64,000 nucleotides of DNA from Mytilisepta virgata (Eukaryota > Mollusca > Bivalvia > Mytilida > Mytilidae): assembly GCA_028015205.1 (NCBI GenBank), contig CM051514.1, positions 22,150,150 through 22,214,149 on the forward strand. The letters run 5' to 3'. Positions 48,760-58,653 of this stretch are shown here, one piece after another. The translations under genes were made by a program, and so were the position numbers. Under the pieces are notes generated by a model. That model was not told the DNA's origin and did no database searches. It worked only from the letters and a program-made list of their open reading frames with translations. The first letter of the stretch is position 1. Each line of letters opens with the position of its first letter.

Positions 48760-51048
48760 ATGGCTTCAACAAATTCAATTTTGGCTAATTTAAGCCATGG
48801 TTTTAGGGGACTCAAACAATTTTTCACACCAAGTTTCGTTTCAATACCCGAAACACATGAAACAGTAGTAGAGCAAAACAAAGGAACAGAAATGAATATT
48901 TCACTTTCGGAACAGAAAATAGACAAAGAAACAAATGAACATAATAAACAAGACTTACCCCTGGCATGTGAAATTGCCGAGTCCAACAAAATCCAAATCA
49001 GGAATGCGGAAAATGAACATTTTGTTCATATACATAGTACACCGATTGTACATACAAATTTCACACATGAAATGAATGGAAGTTACATTCCCAGTCAAAT
49101 AAATTCCAAATCACCGAGTTTGGATATCTTGAATAAAGCCAGGAAAACACAATGCACTGTCCGTAATGACGACACACATGTCGGAAATGAACATAATAGG
49201 CACATTTACGATACACCTTCTTTGGGATGTGTAGCAGGTTCCTCAAATGCTTGTAATAAAACATGTTCTATTTATACTCTCGACACACCTACAAATGTCT
49301 CAAATTATCGGGAACAGGTTTATTCAAATACAGAGCACATAAATCCCAATTTATTTGGGAAGACGTCAGATACAAATGGCGTGAATTCTACTCTGGACGC
49401 TTCCTTTCACAATAACGTCATAACGTGTGAACACGTGACAACGTGTATTGCTTGTCAAAACAAAGAGGCGGCGTACGGGGAACAGGTGCCCGATAATAGA
49501 AATAAAGGAACGAAAAATAGAATTTCAAATTCAGACCATTTTAGTTCAGATAATAGGTTTAATAGTAGGGGGTCACATTGTTCTGAAATTGAAACAAATT
49601 TTTCCAATAACCATCACAAGGACAGTACTGTACAAAATTTCGGCAATTTGCCGTTTAATTATGATTGTAGTGGAAATTTTTCTGACAAGGAAGTCAGACA
49701 AAATCAGGAACAAAATATATTAGAAAATCAGAATTTCCGGAGAAGACAAGACAATTGCAATACATGCAGTATACAGGAAAATTTATCTGACTATAGTGTC
49801 AGACAAAATTTTATAGAAAACGGAATTTTTCCAATAAAACATGACAACAATAATGCATGCAATACACAGAGTCACAATGTGTTTACATTACCCCATAGTT
49901 CTGAGCAAAAACATCCCTACCAGAGAAATGTGCATGAAAATTTTCGTAATCCTAATACTAGTATAGATCCTCAGGGAATATATCGCCAATCAGTAAATAA
50001 TAAACAAAACTGTCAGGAACAGAAAGTTTGTATGAACTTCGAAAATGGAACACAACTGCCATACTTTTATCAAAGGCAGATCCCATCAAATGCACATGTA
50101 ACGCCAACCAAAATAAACGGTTCGTCGGTCAAGTATCAGCCGCAGTCTGGATTTAAATCTCAGCGCAAGCTAAAAGAACCGGATCTGTTCGATGGACAGC
50201 GTACCGAGTGGCCAGACTACATCTGCCACTTCGAGCAAGTAGCACAGTGGAACGGATGGTCAGATATCGAAAAGGCTGCACAGTTGGCCATGAGTTTGCG
50301 TGGCGTGGCACAGCGAGTGCTCAGTGAGCTATCACCGCAAGATTTGTCTGACTATGACAGTCTCAAAAATGTCTTACGGCAACGATTTTGCCCTCCCGAA
50401 TATGAAACCGCATACAGGTGCGAATTTAGGAATCGCAGTAGAAGCCGTGATGAGTCGGCCGCAGACTACGGTTATGCCCTAAAACGCCTCGGTAATCGCG
50501 CATTTCCGTCAATCCCACTCCCATTACGGGAGAGTCTCATTGTGGAACAGTACGTTTCTGGTCTCATGAATCCGGAATTGAAAAGACATGTGCAATTTGC
50601 ACATCCAAAATCTCTGGACCGCGCGATTTCACTCGCCGTAGAGTTCGAGGCCTTTGAAGGCACACAATTCTCTCTACGGAAACCTAGAGATCAAGAAGAA
50701 AAGCATGTTATGGCGTTGACTGATCGCTTCGTCCGTAACAAAGCTACCGAAAATGAGAAGATATCAAATATGGAGGAGTCGATTAGAGACGTTAAAGAGT
50801 CTCTTAAACAGGTTATTGAAAAAATTGACAAACCACGCGGTAGAAATGATCAGTTTCGTGGCAGGCCAAATAGGAACAAGAAAAGTGTTCAATGCTTCAA
50901 TTGTGGGAAAAACGGTCATTACAGTTTTGAATGTCTAAGTGGCAAAAACCGTGAGCAAGACATGGCATATCAAAAGCAGCAACAAAAGCAGGCGACCGCT
51001 ACCATAAAAGCGGAAAGTGAAAATACGTGCAACGGTGATTTAAACTAA
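48760..51048 (+). CDS. gag: gag of element B
   Basis: 762 residues from the ATG at 48760. The first ~450 residues are Asn/His/Ser-rich and low in order, an unusually long lead for a Ty3 Gag. The capsid-like retrotrans_gag region follows at about 475-650 (WPDYICHFEQVAQWNGW, then ALKRLGNRAFP). One CCHC knuckle lies near residue 712 (CFNCGKNGHYSFEC). The frame ends GAT TTA AAC TAA, with the shift site directly before the stop. No membrane helix is seen, unlike element A. Confidence 0.92.
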   Translation: MASTNSILANLSHGFRGLKQFFTPSFVSIPETHETVVEQNKGTEMNISLSEQKIDKETNEHNKQDLPLACEIAESNKIQIRNAENEHFVHIHSTPIVHTNFTHEMNGSYIPSQINSKSPSLDILNKARKTQCTVRNDDTHVGNEHNRHIYDTPSLGCVAGSSNACNKTCSIYTLDTPTNVSNYREQVYSNTEHINPNLFGKTSDTNGVNSTLDASFHNNVITCEHVTTCIACQNKEAAYGEQVPDNRNKGTKNRISNSDHFSSDNRFNSRGSHCSEIETNFSNNHHKDSTVQNFGNLPFNYDCSGNFSDKEVRQNQEQNILENQNFRRRQDNCNTCSIQENLSDYSVRQNFIENGIFPIKHDNNNACNTQSHNVFTLPHSSEQKHPYQRNVHENFRNPNTSIDPQGIYRQSVNNKQNCQEQKVCMNFENGTQLPYFYQRQIPSNAHVTPTKINGSSVKYQPQSGFKSQRKLKEPDLFDGQRTEWPDYICHFEQVAQWNGWSDIEKAAQLAMSLRGVAQRVLSELSPQDLSDYDSLKNVLRQRFCPPEYETAYRCEFRNRSRSRDESAADYGYALKRLGNRAFPSIPLPLRESLIVEQYVSGLMNPELKRHVQFAHPKSLDRAISLAVEFEAFEGTQFSLRKPRDQEEKHVMALTDRFVRNKATENEKISNMEESIRDVKESLKQVIEKIDKPRGRNDQFRGRPNRNKKSVQCFNCGKNGHYSFECLSGKNREQDMAYQKQQQKQATATIKAESENTCNGDLN
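51039..51045 (+). promoter_or_regulatory. -1 frameshift heptamer TTTAAAC before the gag stop
   Basis: T TTA AAC in the gag frame is followed at once by TAA (51046). The -1 frame from here (TTT AAA CTA AAT AGG) is open into pol without a stop. UUUAAAC is one of the classical eukaryotic and viral slip sites. A downstream pseudoknot was not evaluated. Confidence 0.82.
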
Positions 51049-54000
51049 ATAGGGCTGCACTAGAGACCGACAGTACAGCCCAAACAAACTTTAATGCTTG
51101 TAATAAATCAAATAAAAGGCCGACTAACTTGCGTTTAGCCGCCATTACAAAACATTGTTGGTTTGTTAAAGTTTTTGTTGATAAAATTGCTATAGATATG
51201 CTCGTCGATACCGGGTCCGCTGTGACGCTTATTTCGACAAACGTGTTTGCGAAATTAGGTTATTCAAAAAGAGAATTAACTGAAGTATCATCAGTTTTAA
51301 CTACCGCGGACGGGGACCCTATGGATGTTGTAGGAAAAAACAACCTATTTTTAAGGTTGAACGGACACGGATTTTACCAATCTGCAATTATTGCAGACTT
51401 AGGCAATATATCGGGAATTTTAGGACTCGACTTTCTCGCTAGAAATGACGTTACAATAAATACGAGTAAAGGCATTTTGAATTTCCCTAATTTTAAAGTT
51501 AAATTGTCAAATGAGACCGGATCGAACATGTATTGCGCAAGGATCCAGTTAACAGATACGGTACACATTCCGGCTAAATCGGAGGTATTCGTTAAGGGTA
51601 AGATAGACGGAAATTATACAGGAGACCCACATGGCTTGCTAGAGCCAATACACGGTTTTAACGGAGAAAAACGGGTATTCATACCCAAGTCAGTAGTTAG
51701 TACGACGGCGCAAGAAGTGGTATTCAGCATCATGAATACAACGCCCGAATCGGTTACACTTCAAGAGAACTTGCCCGTCGCGTCTCTGCAACCATTCAAG
51801 GAGATAATGGAACCTGAATTCCATCAAACACGTGACACAAAATCTATGAGACCGCGGCTGTCGGACCATTTGCAGCCATTAATTAAGAATATGTCTGAAA
51901 GACTCACGCCACATCAGAAAACGGAAGTCGAAAACGTAATCGGTCAATACTCAGATATTTTTATCGGTCCCGATGGAAAGTTAGGACAGACAAGTATGGT
52001 AGAACACATTATCAATCTCGAGCATAACAAGCCTATTAAAGTACCGCCTAGAAGACTGCCTATTAGTCAGCGCGAAATAGCAGCTGCCGAAATCGATAAA
52101 ATGCTCAAGAACGACATCATTGAGCCAAGTTACTCACCATATTCGGCACCGATTGTACTAGTCCGTAAGTCAGATTCAAGCGTTCGCTTTTGCATTGATT
52201 ACCGTCGCTTGAATTCTGTTACCATTAAGGACAGTTATCCTCTTCCGAGGATAGATGAGTCATTGGACTCTTTGGCGGGTGCGAAATTTTATTGTACGTT
52301 GGACTTAGTTCAAGGATTTTTCCAGGTAAAAATGCGGGATCAAGATAAACCAAAGACTGCCTTCGTCACCCATAAAGGCTTATACCAGTTCAAGGTTATG
52401 CCATTCGGCCTTGCAAACAGCCCTAAGACATTTGAACGGCTGATGGAGTTAACACTCTCAGGACTCCAATGGGAGCGTTGTCTCATCTATCTAGATGACG
52501 TCATTGTTTTTGGTAAAACGTTTGAGGAGACCATCGGAAATCTGAAACTTGTCTTCGACCGATTCAGAAACGCGAATCTAAAACTGAAGCCATCAAAGTG
52601 TACATTCTTTCAGAACGAGGTTAAGTATTTAGGACACATCGTCGCAGTCGACGGAATCAAATGCGACCCAGGAAAGGTCAGTTCTGTGAAAGAGTGGCCT
52701 TTACCAGAGTCAGTTTCTGACGTGAGAAGTTTCCTAGGAATTGCTTCGTACTATAGGAAATTTATTGAGAATTTCTCAACCATAGCATTTCCTCTTACTC
52801 AGTTAACGCGCAAGAACAAAAGATTTATTTGGACAGACGAATGCGAAAAATCATTTCTCACGCTGAAAAACGCATTGATATCTGCGCCTGTACTCGCATA
52901 TCCTACTCGTACAGACCAATTTATTCTGGATACAGACGCCAGTAATTCTGGCATCGGCGCTGTGCTATCACAGATTCAGGATGGAGAGGAGCGAGTCATA
53001 GCCTATGGGAGTAAAACCTTATCAAGGTCTCAGCGAGGATATTGTACTACCTATCGCGAACTCCTCGCAGTTGTTACCTTCATAAAGCAGTTTCGGTATT
53101 ATCTGTCGGGTAGACACTTCCTCCTTCGCACTGATCATTCATCATTAATATGGTTGAAAAATTTCAAGGAACCGGAAGGGTTAGTTGCAAGATGGCTTTC
53201 GCTTCTAGAAACATTCGACTTTAAGATCGAACACCGTCGTGGAACCCTTCATGGAAACGGAGACGCTTTGTCTCGTATACCAAGACGCAAGTGCCTACGC
53301 GGAGAATGTCAACAATGCAATACAGGGTCCGATTGCATAAATAGCGTAAATGTAATTACGAGGTCACAAGGAACCACGCAGAGCGCCTCGCCTGACAGTG
53401 CCGACATACAATCAGACTCCATGGACGTTACAATTCAGGATCTGTTAGGCTCTTGCCTAAACTCAGAATCGAACTGGGTAGATCAGTGGAGCATTGCAGA
53501 CTTACAAACTGCTCAGGCTGACGATGAAGCCCTCGGTCCGATTTTACACTTAAAAGCTACAAGCGATGATAAACCGGAAGTTAAGGGTTCAAACCACGAA
53601 TTCAATCTTCTTGTCAAACAATGGGAAACATTAAAAATAGAGAATGGGCTGTTATATAAGGTTTGGGAGAATGACGATGGTACCTCATCCTTACGGTTAA
53701 TCGTACCGTTTCCCCTACGGAAGACCATAATGCACCAATTACATAACAATAGGACAGGAGGTCACCTTGGCCGTGAGAAGTCATTGAACAGACTGAAAGC
53801 AAGATTTTACTGGCCCGGAATGACACACGACATCTCTCGTTGGTGTAAATCTTGCATATCGTGTCAACAGCGGAAGCCAGGTCCAGGTATCGGCAAGTCG
53901 GCAATGGAACACTGCACAGTGTACGGACCAATGCAGTGTATAGCCATGGATATAATGGGTCCTTTGCCCACAACTGAGAACGGGAATAGGTTCATATTAG

Positions 54001-54936
54001 TCATCGGTGACTACTTCTCCAAATGGACCGAGGCTTTCGCACTTGAAAATCACACGGCACAAAGCGTTGCCGATAAATTCGTCACAGAGTTTATTTGTAA
54101 ATTCGGAACACCATTACGTATCCATACCGACCAAGGGCCCGAGTTCGAGTCCCAGCTTTTTGCAATGATATGCAAACTCCTAAACATTGCCAAGTCAAGG
54201 ACTACGCCGTACCGTCCGCAATCAGACGGCATGATCGAGCGCTTTAATCGCACTTTACAGCAAATGCTCGGGATGTTCGTTGACGAAAACAAGGACGACT
54301 GGGACGACCATCTCCCTTACATTTGTATGGCGTATCGAGCTAGTATGCAGGAGAGTACCCAGTGTACTCCAAATCTCCTAATGCTAGGGAGAGAAATATC
54401 TCTTCCAATTGACGTGATAGCGGGAACTCCATCATATGGACCTCAAGTCTCTTGCCCTGTTGAATACGTCGAATGGATTAGAAAGTCCTTACAAGGAGCA
54501 TTCACTTTTGCTCACGAGAATCTCGGAAGGAGTTTCCGTCGCCAGAAATCATACTGACAATAAACTTAAGACTCGGAAGTTCGGTATCGGCGAACGCGTT
54601 TTCCGATGGTATCCTCCAGAGGCGAAACAGAAATTAGGTTTAGGATGGATCGGACCTTATAAGGTCACAAGGAAGATATCAGATATCACTTACGAAATCG
54701 AAAGATGCTCTGATGCAAAACGGAAGATTGTACATGTGGATCATTTGAAGTCTGTAATTGAAGCGGTTGAACAACAGGACAATGAACCTGAATCTGATAA
54801 TTTCCTGATTTCAAACCAACCAAAAATGGATACTAGGGTTCACGCGAACGACAATTCTATTTATGAAGCGGAAAATTATCCGAAGTATACAAGGACAGGG
54901 CGGCAAATAAAACCACCAGTTAGATTTTCACCATAA
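51046..54936 (+). pseudogene. pol: pol of element B, one frameshift near the C-terminus
   Basis: The frame is -1 to gag and open from the shift site; no ATG is needed. Domains: protease with DMLVDTGSAVTLIS; reverse transcriptase with FCIDYRRLN and YLDD; RNase H with FILDTDASNSG; integrase with a complete HHCC site (HNNRTGGH and CKSCISC), D in MDIMGPLP, D in HTDQGPEFES and E in MIERFNRT. The frame stops at 54557, just after the integrase core. The adjoining frame, open to 54936, continues with the GPY-type module (GLGWIGPYKV) and an acidic tail. A one-base change near 54550 therefore removes the last ~130 residues. All catalytic residues precede it. Confidence 0.92.
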
Positions 54937-55439
54937 ATACATCACTCTACGTTCTCATATCGTAAACATAATTCTTTACCGAAGTCAGAACCATTTTTAG
55001 GCGAAGGTTAGGCTAATTTACACTTTTTTTTTAAACAATATGAATACATGATTTGGAATCTTTCATTGAACCTAGCAAAAAGGATACTTGTGCTATACTA
55101 AGCACATGTCATGCGAACTACGTCTACTTTAGCTATGGCTTAAACGGGTTTCTTTGATTTGAATGGTATGGCAAATGGCCGTTCGCGCATTTTATATTTA
55201 TAAACCATGGGCTGTTGCTTTCGGTTGTGCGTGTACATGTGCATTTCGCCTGATTACCTTAGTTGTTGAATTTAAGCGTGCTATAAAAAATAAAGGGAAT
55301 TACTTATTGTGCTAGAAAATGGCATCAATAAACAGGAAACAAAAAGCAAAATTTTGCTTTATCATAGAAATTCGTATAGTAAAGCTAAGTTGATGTTAAT
55401 TTGTATGCTTAATGCTTTTAATTTTGTGCTTTCAGCATA
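54937..55439 (+). other. Spacer between pol and ORF3 with splice acceptor
   Basis: About 500 bp, non-coding. It closes with TTTTGTGCTTTCAG, a strong 3' splice site whose AG is at 55434-55435, four bases before the ORF3 ATG. Confidence 0.6.
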
Positions 55440-56315
55440 ATGTCTATGGAAGATCCCCTAGACCTCATGGCAGAGGATGAGACTTTTGACGTCATTCCCT
55501 CTACAGTAAGTTTTAAGGAGGAAATAGAATTCTTTTATTCTCAGGGCATGGCTTGCCCTATCGCAGACTGTAATGTTGGAGGAAGGTTCGAGAATAAGAC
55601 CAGATACCAGCGACACTGGGAGGAACGCCATGTCCAACAGGCCGAGAAATGGGAGTGCGCTTATGCCAACTGTGGGGCTCTGGTAAGGAGGAAGTCAGAC
55701 ATGAAAAACCACATTAGATATATTCACTTTGAGAGAGATAGCAAAAGGATCGAGGAGATACTTCTGAAATGTACAAGGAAGACCGTGACGAGTAAAGGGT
55801 TTATTGACCCCGGGTTCTTTACCTATAAAGGAAGGAGTGAAAAGAGCTTAGTCTCTTCGTCAGCTGTTGGCTCCTCTACAACTACCACAACATCTTCTAC
55901 CACTTCTTTGTCAACAGTTACTAAGCCAGTGTCTAAGCAGCCTTACAGTGTCATACCATCCGCCCCTCTGGTCAACACTGTTTTATCTGGTACCGAAATA
56001 CAGTCCGAGGAAATGGAAAATGTTGAATTTACTGTTCACATTCCAGCCACCATGAAAGATTCGTCCTTATCCGCTGATGCTTCTTCTCCGCCTGCCAACT
56101 TCTCAACTGCTACCGTGACCGATATATCATCTCTTGAATCCACACCTATAGCTAAGCCTTCATCTTCAGGAGTGAAAAAGACTATAAGTCTTCTTGATTA
56201 CAGAAGCACACAATCTTCTATTGTCAACATATATTTGTTCCTTATAATAAATGTTCTATGTGAAAATAATATTATGGCTATACATTTAAAAAAGAATAAA
56301 CATTACAGAACATAA
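55440..56315 (+). CDS. ORF3 of element B: two-finger C2H2 protein
   Basis: Up to 291 residues from the ATG at 55440. Finger 1 is C39-x4-C44-x14-H59-x4-H64; finger 2 is C73-x4-C78-x12-H91-x4-H96. They are followed by a Ser/Thr-rich region to about residue 260. The last ~35 residues are AT-rich read-through in character and may be intron or inserted sequence. There is no signal peptide or membrane helix, so it is not an envelope. The acceptor just upstream, with the LTR donor at 48546, would give a spliced mRNA whose first ATG is this one. Nucleic-acid binding is inferred; the role is unknown. ORF3 of element A has the same two-finger-plus-tail layout but no obvious sequence similarity. Confidence 0.8.
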   Translation: MSMEDPLDLMAEDETFDVIPSTVSFKEEIEFFYSQGMACPIADCNVGGRFENKTRYQRHWEERHVQQAEKWECAYANCGALVRRKSDMKNHIRYIHFERDSKRIEEILLKCTRKTVTSKGFIDPGFFTYKGRSEKSLVSSSAVGSSTTTTTSSTTSLSTVTKPVSKQPYSVIPSAPLVNTVLSGTEIQSEEMENVEFTVHIPATMKDSSLSADASSPPANFSTATVTDISSLESTPIAKPSSSGVKKTISLLDYRSTQSSIVNIYLFLIINVLCENNIMAIHLKKNKHYRT

Positions 56316-57479
56316 ATTCTCTTCTTAATAAAATATCCCAAAAAGTCAAAGAAATTATATTATTGTATATAAAATTATACCTGTGTCACACTTCAGCAAT
56401 TTTAAAACATTTTGGTGATTATGTTGTCACATGATAATGTTACCTGGATGAACATGATTAAATGCATGAACAGATAGTGTGTAAACAAAATTGAAGGTGT
56501 TTTGCCATGGAAGCAGAAGAGTATAACAAAAATTTAAAGTTTTTAAATGAAGGAAAGTTCAATGAAGGTAAGCAAATATGTTGATGCTTTCAATTAATTC
56601 ATTATTCTCAGAAATATAATTATAAGCTATTTATTCAAGAGTCAATGAGTATAAACAATTAAAATGCATGAAAATTTGTTCACCCCTCTTTATATTAAAG
56701 AATATAAAGAAAGATATAATACAAAGTTGAAAAATATTGGACTAGTCTCTGAGCATATATGAGAATCATGACACACATTTATAAATTATAACAATTATGA
56801 CATAAAGTGACATTATAATATTATGACACAACATGTTATAATATTATGAAACAATGTTGTCATTATAATGTTATGGTACAGTGTATAATAATATCATGAA
56901 ATCATGTGATAGTATAATATTATGACACAAAATGTTATAATATTATGACATAGCATGATATTATAATATTATGGCACAATATATTATAATATGAAATAAT
57001 ATGATACTATGATATTATAGCACAACATGTTATAATGTTATGACAGGAAATATTTTGATCTTGTGAATAAAGGTTGATTATATAAGAACAAGAAAACAGC
57101 AATTCTGTCAAGAATATGTGAATATGTAACTTTGAATGCAAAGGGTTTTTCAGATATAAAAAATTCCAACTATTTTGACAATTAATCTATTTTGACATAT
57201 TTACATGATGTTCATAATATTATGGAACTTGTTTATAAATGAATTACAGTGAATATAATATTTTTTGCCCATATATCAATTTTCATGAAATTAATTCCTA
57301 CATAATATTTGTTACTTGGAACTTTTGTTATGTTATAGATGTTCTCTGTGGAATATATTTTATATAATATTCATACCTATAGTTGGAAACTTTTATTCTG
57401 ACTATGGAATGAATATGATATAAAATATGTTCCACAGAGAACATCTATAACATAACAAAAGTTCCAAGGAACAAATATT
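56316..57479 (+). other. AT-rich spacer in element B with palindromic repeats
   Basis: A small exon-like piece lies at 56506-56568: it opens MEAEEYNKNLKFLNEGKF and ends GAAG/GTAAGC, and its downstream partner is unknown. From 56770 to 57045 variants of ATAATATTATGACA recur in direct and inverted order. From 57301 to 57482 two 77-bp arms with about four mismatches face each other across a 27-bp loop, forming a strong foldback. This may be an insertion inside an originally continuous ORF3-ORF4 gene. Confidence 0.5.
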
Positions 57480-57887
57480 ATGAAGGAACAAATATCACAT
57501 GACACTGATAGAAAGACACCAAGACCATCGAAGCCAGAACTCCCTGTTCTCCCTCTCTTTGCCACAACATCCGAGTCCTCCACCCAAACTTCAGCTATGG
57601 ATGTAAAGGAAGTGTATCTTCCTCCAATACCACAGTCATTACCAGAGCTGGAAGACCATCTAAGATTTCTATGTAACTGCATGGACCAATTTGGAAGACA
57701 GCGTGAGGCCGCTAAGATCCGCCTGGAACAACTGAGGAACAACTTGCGAGACAGCGCCTCACTGCAGAGAGAGAGGGAACAGAGACGGAAACTGGAGTCA
57801 GAGAATCGGGATCTCCGTCGACAACTTGCGGAAATCAAGTGGAGAGAGCAACTTTTCCCAGGGATCCAGGAAAAGGAAGAAGAATAA
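57480..57887 (+). CDS. ORF4 of element B: coiled-coil protein
   Basis: 135 residues from the ATG at 57480, which lies in the last bases of the foldback's right arm. The N-terminus is Pro/Ser/Thr-rich (KTPRPSKPELPVLPLF). From about residue 70 a charged heptad-like helix runs to the end (REQRRKLESENRDLRRQLAE). It ends 320 bp before the 3' LTR. No known family. It may be the C-terminal part of ORF3 separated by an insertion or intron, since ORF3's recognisable part stops without an end domain. Confidence 0.5.
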   Translation: MKEQISHDTDRKTPRPSKPELPVLPLFATTSESSTQTSAMDVKEVYLPPIPQSLPELEDHLRFLCNCMDQFGRQREAAKIRLEQLRNNLRDSASLQREREQRRKLESENRDLRRQLAEIKWREQLFPGIQEKEEE

Positions 57888-58160
57888 TTATTGAACATTT
57901 TTCTGTATGAACTGTAATTTCTGTGTGTTTCAGGAAGTTTCCGTTGATTTTCCGTCCAAACTTGAACTTTGCGTCATTAATATATGTGTTGTTTATCTCC
58001 AGATGGACTTTATTATTTTCATAGTGATTTAAATGGAATTAAAGACTGTTAATTTGTTCACTGAAAAGGACTTTAAAGTTTAAATGTATTTTATAATATT
58101 TCTATACAAGTATTCTAATGTATTTGTGTCATATTTATAACGATTGTACTTCCTTGGGGA

Positions 58161-58187
58161 CTAATGTGCATCACTGATGCACATTAG
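58161..58187 (+). promoter_or_regulatory. Perfect hairpin just before the polypurine tract
   Basis: A 13-bp stem with a one-base centre (CTAATGTGCATCA and its complement) lies six bases upstream of the polypurine tract. Confidence 0.75.
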
Positions 58188-58192
58188 GTATT

Positions 58193-58205
58193 AAGGAAGG
58201 GGGAG
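58193..58205 (+). promoter_or_regulatory. Polypurine tract of element B
   Basis: AAGGAAGGGGGAG directly precedes the 3' LTR, as required for plus-strand priming. Confidence 0.85.
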
Positions 58206-58653
58206 TGTGGAGGTAGACGGTTTGTCCCCCCTTTTTTTATTTGTATAGTACAACGGCTGTCCCTTTCCCTTTCTAAATTGTCCCTTTCCATACGTTGTAC
58301 TTTCACCGGGTCACTTCCGCTTTGTCCCGGTCCCGGTCGGGTCTCTCTTGGGTATAAAAACGCTGGTCCCGGTCAGACCGGTACTCCCTCCCCGGCCATA
58401 GCAGACGACACTACAGTAGATTCCAATCCAGTTCATCATACCTAATCATTTTTCGGACTTCATTATACTTATTTTAGTACACAGATCTTTCTTGGTAAGA
58501 CATCCGTCTACCCATAAGGATATAATTGTATTAATTACTATATATATAAACCATAATAAATCATCTTAATTTGCAGAATCACTTTATTTCATAAAACATG
58601 TAACCATATCCGAGAACCAGGAAATTCACGGGGGAATTATAACTCCCGTTACA
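58206..58653 (+). repeat. 3' LTR of element B
   Basis: 448 bp. It differs from the 5' LTR by GGAGG for GGTGG near the start, one T fewer in the T-run, and AAGACATCC for AAGATATCC. Confidence 0.95.

Larger units (their letters stand above)
48257..58653 (+). mobile_element. Ty3/gypsy LTR retrotransposon (element B), nearly complete
   Basis: 10,397 bp on the plus strand, with LTRs of 449 and 448 bp that differ at two bases and one T in a T-run. Flanks are GTAC and GTAG, an imperfect 4-bp duplication. Order: 5' LTR, tRNA-Pro primer site, gag, -1 shift site, pol, a C2H2 ORF3 behind a splice acceptor, a coiled-coil ORF, a hairpin, polypurine tract and 3' LTR. The 3.2 kb after pol is long for Ty3 elements. 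It lies in the intron between exons 1 and 2 of the G2E3-like gene. Confidence 0.95.
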
